Assembly (NCBI RefSeq): GCF_020509005.1
Contig: NC_063018.1
Location: forward strand, 3,968,001 to 4,032,000
Direction of reading: 5' to 3'
DNA length: 64,000 nt
From: Fulvia fulva
Taxonomy: Eukaryota; Ascomycota; Dothideomycetes; Mycosphaerellales; Mycosphaerellaceae
The translations under genes were made by a program, and so were the position numbers. The notes under the pieces are model-generated. The model worked only from the letters and a program-made list of their open reading frames with translations. It did no database searches and was not told the origin of the DNA. Position 1 is the stretch's first letter. Each line of letters opens with the position of its first letter. Positions 46,201-57,433 of this stretch are shown one piece after another.

Positions 46201-46245
46201 CTTAGTCTTTATCGCGTCGATAAGGAAGACCTAGGTTTTTTCCTA
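43242..46245 (-). pseudogene. degraded family A Pol, protease to integrase part
   Basis: Right-hand continuation of the host element after the array. On the minus strand it is colinear with the young pol from the integrase back to protease and the frameshift site. A 66-codon open piece at 45209-45409 still reads [20 protein letters not shown] and a Tyr-for-Cys change in the RT. Stops are TAG elsewhere. The frameshift stem at 46205-46230 is still pairable despite two RIP changes. Confidence 0.9.
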
Positions 46246-47392
46246 CTTAGCGGGAGTAGTAGAAGTAGGCTCGATAGCGCCGATAGCGCCGCGAACCGGG
46301 TTACGGGCGTTACGGGTAGCGAGCTACGGATAGTTAGCTACGATATAGCCTAGACCGCCGTAGTAGGTATAGAGTCCGGCCTAGCGACGGCGAAGCTTCT
46401 CTTCGGGAGTAAGATTACCGTTAACGAGGCCCTAGACTCGAGGGACGGCGGCACTAGCGCTAAGATCTATAGCGTTACCTATAGAGACGGGAGGGAGAGC
46501 CGTAGGAGCGGCGGCGCCTAGTAGAGTAGCGAAGTGGTTTCCGGGACTACGAGGCTAACGACCTTAAGAACGGGAAGCGAGGAGAGAGGCGGTATGTTTT
46601 ATATTAGAGTCGAGGCGCTAGTAGGTCTCGACGAGCTTACGGAAGCTTATAGTACCGACGTCCTTGTCCTCGAGGGCTCGAAGAAGCTCTACTAATAAGC
46701 TACGGCGGAGAGTGCTCTTCTTAGTCTCTTCGTTATAGCCGGTAAACCCGATATCGCGGTTAAAGGCCGCGAGGTACTCGGCGAAGCTCTTATTCTTCTA
46801 GAGGAGGTTATAGATAGCGTTCTAGGCGGTAGCTCTACGGTCTAGATCACTAAAGGTAGTACGGAGGTCCTATATTAAGGTAAGGACGTCCGGGTAGCCA
46901 ATAGTCTACGTAGCGTTGTCGATATAGTATTATACCTAAGCCGCGGCGTCTCCCCGAAGGAGGGAGAAGACGTATATAACCTTGTCCTTCTCTTACGGAA
47001 AGTAGTCGGTATTAGCTAATAGCTTAATAGTAAGCTATGTCTTAAATGCCTTAAACTTACTCTTATTACCGTCGAACTCGTCTAGGTCGTTAACCTTCTT
47101 AGAGAAGTACTAGCGGCGGTTATCGTCGGCGTACGGTACGAGGTTCTAGAAGGTATTTATAATACCTTAAAGGTATATTACTTAGTTATTTACTTGCTCG
47201 ACCTACTAGGCGGTCTCGCGGAAAGAGGAGACGGTGCGGTTAATAAGAGCGTAGGCGGTGTCGGGGTTAGCGTTTACCTAGGTACCGAAGGTAGCGGCGT
47301 TCGAGAAGGGGATGTTAGCCTACTCGCTAAAGTGGAATAGAGTGTCTTAGTTATCGAGGTTAACACCTCTATCGGTAGCGTAGTCACCTATA
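46230..47392 (-). pseudogene. degraded family A Gag
   Basis: Reverse-orientation gag of the host element, colinear with 31737-32897. The start ATG has become ATA (near 47390) by a TpG to TpA change, the zinc-knuckle Cys codons are altered, and TAG codons interrupt the frame. Confidence 0.9.
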
Positions 47393-47433
47393 AGGATAAC
47401 TCGAGTAGTTAACGGTTTGTTAGTCTTTCGTGA

Positions 47434-47952
47434 TATTAGGGCGAGAGCCTAGCCTATAAGATATAAGAGTAAAAGCGAGAATATAGGTACGAAGTATAGG
47501 TATAAAGGGTATAGTATGATTGCTATATAAAACGAAAGACGAAGAAAGTAAGAGAGGCCTAGGGAAGGCCGGATATTTATACGCGACCCTCGCGAGTACG
47601 TATCCCCGTATTAATAGGGCTAACCCGTACGAAGCCGCGCTTAGTAGCTTTGCTCAAAACCTTATTCTAACCTGCCCTACGTTCCGAGTCTTCTACGTGC
47701 TTCTTCTAGAGTCTAGCGTAGTCGCGGGTGCTCGTAGGAGCGCCGTGAGTCACATAGTTACGAGCCGAAGTGAATCTGTTAAGGTTTAGTAGAGTAGTAA
47801 GTTTGGAGGGCTAGGTCCCGTAGTGAATATTACGGGGTATATAATTCTTAGCGCTTATATACTAAGCTAGACTTTCACTTCTTAACGACTTCTAAGCACT
47901 CTAAGGCTCTTCTGTCCCTACCTTCTATATACTCTATAGGGAGACTATAATA
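47434..47952 (-). repeat. family A LTR (5' LTR of degraded element)
   Basis: 519 bp, TATTAGGGCG...CTATAATA, followed by TSD TAAGG. On its inner side the PBS region reads GTCTTTCGTGA, one base off the young PBS complement. Confidence 0.92.
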
Positions 47953-47957
47953 TAAGG

Positions 47958-49402
47958 GGCTTCTTATAGAAGTTTAGTGTTGACTTTATAGAGACATTTG
48001 TACCTATAGTAAGACAGGACACCCTTAGGGTGTTTATAGCTATTGTGTGTAAGAAGGATCTTCATCTTTACTAAGTGGATGTGAACAATGTATTTATAGA
48101 AAGCACCCTCTATAAAGACATCTTCATGTTACTACTACTAGGAGTTAAGCTTCTACTAAACATAGTGTTCAAAATCCTTAAAAGCTTATATAGACTTAAG
48201 CAAGCAGCTAGAGATTAGAATCAACTCTATATATTAAAGCTTAGAGAGATTAGATTTATATAGTCAAAAGTAGATCTATACCTACTTATCTATAAGAAGA
48301 GGGAGATCATAATCCTTATATATATAGATAACATTCCAATTACTACACTAAAGTTGACAGATGTACTCTAGTTCAAAAGAGAACTTAGCAAGATCTTTAA
48401 GATCAAAGATCTAGGTAAACCTAAAAAGATCCTTAGTATAAGAGTTATAAGGGACAGGAAGAGAGGAATCCTAAAACTTGACTAAGGACACTTTGTTAGG
48501 GACAGCCTAGCTAAGATAGGAATGAACTATAAGAAGGCAGCACCTACACACTTACCTATAGACAGCTATAAGGCCCTCAAACCTTCAAGCCATATAGATA
48601 AGAGGTGTAATAAGGTAGAGTACTAGAGTATTAATAGTACTTAGATGTAGCTAGTAACAATCACAAGGCTAGACATTGCTTTTGTCCTAGGAAGGATAAG
48701 CTCATTTGTAAGTGACCTATCCACCTACTACATAAAGGCTTTGAAGAAGATCACTAGGTACCTAAGATCATACCCTAATCTAGGACTTCAGTTCTTAAAG
48801 TCTAGAAAAGGACACCTTATTAGATACTATGATTCTGATTATATAATAGACAAAGCAGACAGAGTCTCAATCCTTAGGTATGTCTTCTTCCTCTGTAGGG
48901 CACCAGTTTCTTAGATGAGTAAGAAGCAAAAGTCTGTAGCAATATCTATAATAGAGGCTAAATATATAGCTATAAATGTATATACGAAGCAGTCCCAATT
49001 CCTAGCTTCACTACTAAGAGAAATAGATTGTCTAGAGTTAGTAGGAGACTGTTCCTATTAACTAAGAATCACTAGAAACTAGGAGACTGTATCAAATTTA
49101 AGACCAGTCCAATTAAGGGGTGACAATCAAGCTGCCCTCACCCTAGTAAAAGATATATATGTTTATAACAAGTCGAAGCACATTGACATTGCCTATAACG
49201 CTATTAGGAAACTTTAGTAGAGGAGGCTTATTGCTATTAAGTACACCCTAACCTCTAAGATGGTTATAGACGGGTTTATAAAACCAAAGACTAGTCTATA
49301 CTTCTAGAGGTTTATAAGCTAGCTAAACCTATCATAAAAAGGTCTAAGTACTATTAATAGGAAGTGAGCAGACTATAACCTCCTATACGAGATAAGTAGG
49401 AG
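47958..49402 (+). pseudogene. degraded copia reverse transcriptase and RNase H
   Basis: Resumes the copia pol after the gypsy insertion. RT motifs read FIETFVPIVRQDTLRVFIAI near 47992, DVNNVFIESTLYKDIFM, SLYRLKQAARD and YIDNIPI near 48325 (YVDDI in the family). RNase H ends with NKSKHIDIAYNAIRKL near 49169 and KMVIDGFIKPK. The purine-rich AAGTAGGAG before the LTR is the likely polypurine tract. Several TAG stops. Confidence 0.87.
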
Positions 49403-49637
49403 TGTTAAGATGTAGTATCTTAAAGGGAGTCAACAATTAGGAAGCGATCTAGTAGCCTAAGGCATCCACAAAAACTTAGCTTATAGGGAGATACCTTCTC
49501 TCCCCTTTAGCTTAGATAGACATCTAACACAATCAACACATTGGTTCCTAATATATTGCTACATACTCGTACTATTAGTTAGTTAAAGATTGATCTCTTA
49601 CTCTACTCCGCTACTATCTACCCGTACCTATTTAACA
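49403..49637 (+). repeat. copia 3' LTR
   Basis: 235 bp, TGTTAAGATG...TTTAACA, nearly identical to the 5' LTR at 24571. Confidence 0.9.
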
Positions 49638-49659
49638 CTATATCTTAATAGTAGAGATA

Positions 49660-52100
49660 GATAGATAGATATACCCTAAAGCTAAATATAATCCTTACGC
49701 TTATAGCGGTACTAGGCGTACTAATTTAAGGCGTCGATACGTACGCTAGTAGTAGTAGAACTAGCTAATATATCTAACTAACTATATTACCTTAAAGGAT
49801 ATTATAGATAGGGTCTTCTAATTAGCTATAACGTACTTTACTACCGAGCGGGCTATACTACCGAGCGGGCTACTTTTACTAAGAACTATACTACTTCTAC
49901 TTTAATTACGACGGTATCTTAATACGACGACATCCTATAGAATCGTTACTAGGAGGACAATTCCTCTTTAGATTCTTCGCTATCTAGCGAGTCTACTTAA
50001 TAGGTACGTACGTTATACCCCGACTCGCTATATCGCTTATAGCGTCGTAGCCTTAGTACTAGCCGAATACTATCTAGCGACTCTCTACTTACTTCCTGCC
50101 TCCTAGTATCCTCTAGAGGTATCAATTACGACGCTTTATCGAAGGTTAGAGACCCTCTAGACTAAATATACTTACGCTTTCGTACTTTCTACTATATAAG
50201 GGCCTCGTTAGACTTACGTAGCTTACTAATCTTACTTCGTATAAGAGCTATCTAATACGCTATCTCTCTACTCCCTCTCTATTGCCCTATTAAACGACCT
50301 TCCTCTTTCTACTACACCTTTCTAAACCCGTAACGACGCTCTAAGACGTAATAATACCTATTATAAACCCTATCTCGTCGAAGTTATAGGTGTCCTAGTT
50401 AAGGATACTATACTTCTCCTTTATATTACGTATAAGTAAGAACTACTTCTCGATAACGTCTAGATCTTCTATTAGGGCTCGCTAACGATCGTATCTACGT
50501 ATTATACGAACCTTTAGCTCACGATACCGCCTAATAAACCTATCTATTAAATTAAGACTAGCGGGCTTAAGACCCTTCTCTTATAGTAATAAATCGGCTA
50601 TTACTCGTATACTAGCCTTTTATAGCGGAAAACCTCTAAGATCTAGCTCGAGTATATAGATAGATAGATTTATCATTCCCCTGTTCTAGGACCCTATCCG
50701 GCCTATATAGGTATATATCTATTGTTATGTACAAAGGGAAACCCGAATAGGTGAAAACCCTTCCCGCCCCCGACTACTCCTTGTCTAGATTAGCTTTCCC
50801 TCTAAACGTACGTAGTCCATGTCACTACCCCGTTAGCCCCCGCTCCTAGCCGGTCTCGTCGCGCTACGTCGTGTCCTCTCTTCCTATACTGCTCCTACTA
50901 GGCGGTACTGTTCTAGCCAGCCCTTCTCTAGTATCTAGTTCGTAATACGCCGTAGGTCTTTAGCGTTATTAAGAAGTGCCCTAATCGTCCGGTTCCTCGC
51001 CTTTGCCATCCACTCCCCCCTTCCTAGCGACCACCTCGGACAGACGAGGAGTGCGTGCCGTACGTTCTAGGAGCGATAGCCGTAGGGGTAGCTAGTATTC
51101 GTATATCCTAGAACCTTCCTCTATAATAGGTACCCCTAGAGGCCGATGTGTTCGCTTCGTAGTTAGGTTGCTATGCTACTCTATGCCCTCGTAAGGCGGT
51201 AGTAGATAAGCTTCGGGGGATGCTTAACCGCGGATTTTGTAGCTAACTATTCCTTAGGTTGTCCCGCTAGCTAAGGGCGTCCACTATGCCCTACAACCTA
51301 GTTGTTCCACCTCTCTTTCTATAGTTGCTCTACAAACGATTTCTCACCTTCCTATTATGTTACTAGCTGTTCGTCCCTTGCCCGGTAGTTCGGCTCGTTT
51401 CCGGGTCGAATGCCCTTATACGCTAGTACTGATTCGCGGGCCCTTACGACTACACTAGCGATGACCTTCTATACTAGGTACTGTGCCGACTTGCCTAAGT
51501 AGGAAGTCCGTAGTCCCTAGATGTATAGGTCGATCGGCGGTATAGCGGTCTCGTACTTAAGTATCCTCGTTAGTATCGACTTATATACCCCGGTGACCTT
51601 CCTTAGGCATTGGTTTTGGATCTTCGCTAGCGGCGCGACGAGTCCCTTCGATAGGTAGGCCCTCTCGCCTAAGGACTACACTTGGCTACTATAGGTAAGG
51701 ACTGGCCGTACAATAGCCGTATATAGAAGTCGTGACTGCCGGAAGTCCGCCCCCTATATAGACGTAGTGAGCCTCTGGCATAATGCTATATTCTGTTCAG
51801 CTTTCCGTAATATTGCCTATACGTACTTCCTCTACCGTAGCGCCGGGTCCACCTATAGTCCGAGGATCCTGAGCTGATTTGCCGGGTTAGTCGTGTGCCC
51901 CTATATCTGGATAGAAGCTTGCATATTGTGGAACCGTGGCCGGCGCGTAAAGTGTATCAGATTGTACTTTTCTAGGGCAAACCGAGCCCCGTAGCTCGAG
52001 TATATACTTAAGTATCACCCTCTCTTCTAGCTCTAAAAGCTTCTTCGAATTAGGCTCGTAGTCACTCCGAGGAGGTCGTCTATTTAATTAATACCTATTA
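49660..52100 (-). mobile_element. RIP-degraded pogo/Fot1-like DNA transposon, split by a LINE
   Basis: On the minus strand 50650-50040 reads a DDE_1 transposase: KEKYSI followed by DTYNFDEIGFIIGII near 50400, then GNREGVE and a C-terminal ISKLRKSNEALI and KRKYI.SRGSLTFDKAS, close to the fungal pogo/Fot1 C-terminal pattern. The N-terminal part continues at 52007-52100 beyond the LINE. Terminal inverted repeats and a TA duplication were not identified, so the ends are approximate. About 52110-52427 shows nothing recognisable. A 17-bp direct duplication (ACTACCGAGCGGGCTA core) lies near 49842-49876. Confidence 0.72.
50659..51991 (-). mobile_element. 5'-truncated LINE alpha insertion, minus strand
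   Basis: 1333-bp reverse copy of the LINE alpha 3' part, with its (GATA)n end at the left. The 15-bp target duplication TAGCTCGAGTATATA flanks it (50644-50658 and 51992-52006). It sits inside the pogo transposase. Confidence 0.93.
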
Positions 52101-52427
52101 CCGTACCGGCGTATATTTACTTAAACCCGCGGGTATGTACGTAGACCTCGCGCCCGCTAAATAATCCGACTAGCGGCTTGGCGCCCGTATATAACTCTCG
52201 CGCCCTCCGCGCCTCCCTTAGATAGAACATCTATTCGGCTTATACCTTACCCGACTACGTACTTATACCTACTTATAACACTTCGAATAGATTATTACTA
52301 ACGTATAGAGAGACACGAGAAGCTATATTTAGGAGATTATAGAGAAACCGCAATAGTATAGAAGGAAGTACTAAGATTAGGTATCGTACTCGCTAAGTTA
52401 TACCTTAAAGTAGATTATAGCTAATAA

Positions 52428-55400
52428 CATTTTTCCTCTCCTATAAGAACGGGCACTTTACTTATTATATACACTACTAATAGAGAATGCCTTTGTGACT
52501 GCTTAATTAGAGACCGACCTAAAGTAGTGGGAGCTTTAGTATAGAAGATTTGCACACTTAGGAAGAATTTGCTCTAGAATCTTTATAAGGTAATAGACTT
52601 AAAAGAACCTATTCCTATCCCTAAGGATAGCTTTTACTAGTATAGAGTATGTTCAATAGTAAAGATAAAGAATTACAAAGGTAAAGCTATAGAGAGAAGA
52701 CCTAAAAGACTTGCCCTTATATCTATTAATATATATAGCCTACTACTAATCTTAAGACTAGGATTCAAATACTAGCTTGAGATTATTTACAACTTCTCTA
52801 GGAAGAAGTAGACCTTTCCTCTTAGGAAAAGAGAAGATACTCTAGTTGCTCTCTAGAACTAGAAGATCAAAGTAGAGAGGAAATTGTTAGCGTAGCTAAA
52901 GGTAGTAAAGCTTAATAATATAAAAGAACTTATTCTATTAGTAAAGTAGTAGGAGAAGGATTTAGGGATTAGGCTCGAGCCGACTAAGGCATATAACTCT
53001 CTATAGAATAGACTAGTTAAGAGGTCGATATAAACCTTAGAGGACTCTATAAAGGCAATGCTTAAAGAGGCTAAAATGCCGGTTGAGTCTTGGCCTAAAG
53101 TACTAGAGGCCTAAACTTATATAAGGAACAAACTACTAAAAGGCCTAGATTACAATAGGTTCAAGGTTTTACTAGATAACGCTTTTAATAGTATCAAACC
53201 GACTATTAACTATCTGAAAGTTTAGGGATATAAAGCTATTGTTTATATAGACACAAGATCCTAACCTTAATGGGCAAGAAGTGACAAGCTAATAAATAGG
53301 GGTAAAGAAGCAGTGTTTATTAGGTATATCAAAAACATAGCTAAAGCCTAGCTCTTTTAGGAACTAGACATAGGAGCTGTTAAACAATACATATTTACAG
53401 ACTTCTTTAAGGACTAGCCTAGAGGTAATATAGGTCTTAATGTTCTATCATTAAATCTACTAAGTAGTATACTAGCTAGGAAGCCCTTAGGAAGGCCGAG
53501 GAAGAACGTATCCTAAGGACAATCTACCTACTATTTAGGCGTCTATAAAAGCACCCCCGAAATAGATTAGCTAATTAGGACCCCTAAAGTCGCTTAGCCG
53601 AGAAAGCTGTTTATATAACTTTCCTAACCTCCGGAGAACGTAGGGGAATTTCAGAAAATCGATTAGCTAATTAAGACAAGCTCCCTAGATCCCTAGGAAA
53701 TAGACGTTACTAGGTTATAAGTAACGGTCCCTAAATCATCCCTTAGAAAGAGAAAGGCTGACTATAATGTTGAGGGCTATAATATAAAACAGAAAGCCCT
53801 AAAATCTATAGTCCCTAAGCCCGAACTAACTACTAAAGTAGGAGAAGTAATAGACCTCTTAGAGAACCTTACTACTTTTCACTAAGCTTTCTTTATAGCT
53901 ATATAATTAGTAGACAGCTCAATACTATAGGATAGCAAATTCCTAGAAGAAGTTAAGGAAATAGCCTTTATAGTAACTATAGAAGCTATTATGTATAAGT
54001 AAGAGATCCTAATGCTAAAATCCTATAAGGATACTATAAATAACAAGAAATAGGGACATCTTTAGAAGGAAGCAATCTAAAAGGAACTAGATGCTCTATA
54101 GAGTAACAATACCTAGGAAAATTCTGTTCTACTAAAAGGAGCAAATCTAGTTATATTAAGATAGGTCTTTAATATTAAGAGAAGCATTAGTAGAGCTATT
54201 AAAAAGTTCAAGGCTAGACTAGTTATACGGGGCTTCTTATAGAAGTTTAATATTAACTTTATAGAGACATTTATACCTATAGTAAGATAGGACACCCTTA
54301 GGGTGTTTATAGCTATTATGTATAAGAAGGATCTTCATCTTTACTAAGTAGATATAAACAATGCATTTATAGAAAGTACCCTCTATAAAGACATCTTTAT
54401 GTTACTACTACTAGGAGTTGAGCTTCTACTAAACATAGTGTTCAAAATCCTTAAAAGCTTATATAGACTTAAGCAAGTAGCTAGAGATTAGAATTAACTC
54501 TATATATTGAAGCTTAGAGAGATTGGATTTATATAGTTAGAAGTAGATCTATACCTACTTATCTATAAGAAGAGGGAGATCATAATCCTTATATATATAG
54601 ATGACATTCTAATTGCTATACTAAAGTTAATAGATGTTCTCTAGTTTAAAAGAGAACTTAGTAAGATCTTCAAGATCAAAGATCTAGGTAACCCTAAAAA
54701 GATCCTTAGTATAAGAGTTATAAGGGATAGGAAGAGAGGAATCCTAAAACTTGACTAAGGACACTTTATTAGGGATAGCCTAGCTAGGATAGGAATGAAC
54801 TATAAGAAGGAAGTACCTATATACTCACCTATAGATAGCTATAAAGCGCTTAAACCTTTCAGCTATATAGATAGATATTTCATTAAGCTGTTATAGTGCC
54901 CTTTAGCCTATATAGCTATACTATTTTGTTTTTGTATATATAGAGGTGAAACCGTATTAGTAAAACCCCCTCCTCCTTCCCGCCTGTCTTTTCCTCCTAG
55001 TTGTCGTCTTAAATTTCCCGTATCAGGGGTACGCTAGTATTATAGGCCTACCCTAATGACTACCCTATCTACAACCCCCCTAGCTTCCGCCTCTTAGCTA
55101 TCCACTCCTCCGTCTCGCTAGTAAGGCTAAACTACTAGAGGTATCCCTACTATAGTATCTACCGAGAGATTCGGCGAATGTTACCTTTGTCCCTAATAAT
55201 TAACTTATAGTCTCTCCTTCCCGCTTAGTGCCTCTAATTTCCCCTACCTCTCGCCTACTACGGGCATCGTAGTAGTATATGTTCTAGGTTTTACGATAGG
55301 TAGCTACACTAGTAGGCTAGGCTATAGATGTCTAGTACGCGTCTCCTGAACAGGTAGGCCCTTAATCTAATATATTCGGACCTGATTTGGATCGCTATAC

Positions 55401-57239
55401 TTACTTCGGCCCTGATTAGGTCCCTATATAGCTAGTAATTATGTCTCTAGAAGGCTCGGAGCGCTATCGGGCCTATTGTCTTAGGGGGCTTCCTTTTCTA
55501 GTCCTACTCCTATAGGTAGCTCGCTATCTATTCCGCTAGGCTTTAGGTCTTAGCCTTGCTCCCGCCGGCCTAGCGAGTCTTACGCTCCTCCTCTTTTCGT
55601 GCTAGCCATTCGGTACTTGTCTATACGGCCGTAAAGGTAGTAAGGTCATCCTCTTTTTAGCTTATCCTATGTCCGGCCCCTCTCCGGTAGCGGCTTTCTA
55701 CCTTATTCTTTACCTCCTAGATCGTAGTTTATACTAGGTAATCTATCGTCTTTACCGCGTATTAAATTCTTATTCCCCGGATGTACTAGCCGATTAGTAG
55801 TGTTTCTATCTCTATTTCTACCGTGCTTATTAACGTTGTCTTATATACGCCTAGTACCCTACGTAGGTTACCTACCTATGTCCTGTTTAGGGGTTGCTCT
55901 ATCCGTTTCGGGATCGGCTTGCCTACGCCTCCTGTTCCCTAAATCTATACCCCGTATAATATAGCTAGTCTAACGATCGCCTTATATATTACTCTTGCCT
56001 TATCGAATGTTACTCCCTATATAGATGCCGTAAGCCTCTTTATCGAGGCTTCGTTAACTTACGCTCGACTCTAGGCTTTCTTAATCTATACATTCTAGCT
56101 TAGCTTCGGGTCGAGCTAGATCCCTAGTACTCGTAGCTCCGCTAATAGCTTAGTCTCGTAGCCTTAGATTCTTACCGCCGCCTTTATATTATAGTATGTT
56201 CTCGCTTTACTAAAGTGTATAAGTTAGTACTTTTTAGGGGCGAACCGGGCACTATACTTCTTTGCCTACTCCTTATATTTCTTATACTTATCTTTAAGGA
56301 GGCGACAGTTCTCTTCTATCGAGTCTGACTAGGCTAGGATCTTTATGTCGTCTACGAGCCCCGGTACTAAGGTTTACGGAGAGGTAAGTAGGGGGATTAG
56401 ATTAGCTATAAATATTAGAAACAGGATAGGGGAGAGAGTAGATCCCTAAGGTATTCTAGCCTCTACCTTTACCGGGTCGGACGTATACCTTCCTAGGACT
56501 AGATATATCGTCCGTTCCTAGAGAAAGGAGTAGACGAACGTCGTTACCTACTAGGGGATGCCTTTCTACTATAGAATATATATTAGCCTTTAGTATAAGA
56601 CGTTATCGAAGGCTCCTACGATGTCGAGAGATAGTAAGCACGCCGCTCGGTTCCTACCGTAGTACTAGAGGGTCTGAATTTGCTCCGTAATTAGCTCTAT
56701 TACTATTAGTGTCGATCGCTAGCTTCTTCCCCCTATCTGTGTTACTAGGAGTACGTGGTTGTCCTCGGCTAGCTACGTAAGTCTCTAGGCTACTATCTTT
56801 TCTAGGACCTTCCCTATCGTATTTAGAAGTGCGATTAGTCTATACGACTTGGGCTAAGTATAGTCCTCCTTCTATAGCTTACGTAGCACTACTGTTATAG
56901 ACTCTCTATACGGCTTCGGGTAATACCCTAGCCGTAGGTACGCGGTAAATAGGTTTGTAAGGCTCGGCGCGATCTCTTCTCTATACTCTTTTAGTAGTAT
57001 ATTTAGTATCCTGTCTAGGCCTAGGGCTTTTCGTCCTTTTAGCTTACTTATAACTCCTATTACTATATTAGAGCTAACCGCCTAATCTATGTCTAGGGGT
57101 TCCGGGTATATACTCGGGTCGATGTCCGTAAGGTCTGCCTCTACTTACGTCGAAAAGAAATGGTCGGCTAATTTTAAGCTATATAGATAAGAGGTATAAT
57201 AAAGTAGAGTACTAGAGTATTAATAGTACTTAGATATAG
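52428..57239 (+). mobile_element. second copia fragment, interrupted by LINE beta
   Basis: Colinear with copia copy 1 from about 26330 onward, but without LTRs at either end. Contains pre-integrase, integrase (about 52700-53250, GFKY.LEII and RKK.TF) and RT (about 54230-54800, with YIDDILI intact near 54595). It also shows the uninterrupted targets of the LINE at 27815 and of the gypsy at 29585. It is cut at 57239 by the intact LINE. Confidence 0.88.
54874..57176 (-). mobile_element. 5'-truncated LINE beta insertion, minus strand, RIP-degraded
   Basis: 2303-bp copy covering RT and the C-terminal part, ending at the left in a short GATA run. The 13-bp target duplication AGCTATATAGATA occurs at 54861-54873 and 57177-57189. 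Its 3' UTR matches the LINE beta at 29050-29250. The 5' truncation is near the endonuclease-RT junction. Confidence 0.92.
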
Positions 57240-57433
57240 CTAGATAGATGATTCATTTACCCGTTGTGGTGCCCTCCGGCCCATGCGGGTTTATGTCTAT
57301 ATATGTTACTGCATAAGGTAGGAAACCTATTCCTAGGTAAAAACCTCCTCTCCTTCTCTAATAGCTTCCTTGCCATGAGTTCTCAGTTTTCCTTCCATTA
57401 GGGTGCACTAGTGTCATGGTGGTTAGCCTCTGA
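57240..57433 (-). other. LINE gamma 3' UTR and tail
   Basis: Non-coding 3' end. The last about 60 bases contain a core shared with other LINE copies (GGCC, then AGGGCAC, then an AATGA close to the tail) and end with ATCTATC units. Probably the RT recognition end of the RNA. Confidence 0.65.

Larger units (their letters stand above)
29585..47952 (-). mobile_element. full-length RIP-degraded family A gypsy element, host of the young array
   Basis: 519-bp LTRs at 29585-30103 and 47434-47952; internal parts 30104-31162 and 43242-47433 sum to 5251 bp, the same as the young copies. TSD is TAAGG. It lies on the minus strand, so the young + strand array inserted into it is inverted relative to its host. 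Compared with the young copies, nearly every difference I checked is CA to TA or TG to TA; CpG sites are kept. Confidence 0.93.
24571..49637 (+). mobile_element. Ty1/copia element with both LTRs, carrying nested insertions
   Basis: 235-bp LTRs at 24571-24805 and 49403-49637 bound an element of about 5.2 kb once the nested LINE (27815-29252) and gypsy (29585-47952) are removed. Order on the + strand is Gag, protease/pre-integrase, integrase, RT, RNase H, with integrase before RT as in copia. RIP-degraded but less heavily than the gypsy copies. The 5-bp flanks (TAGCT left, CTATA right) do not match, so it may be recombined, or the downstream flank was rearranged. Confidence 0.88.
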
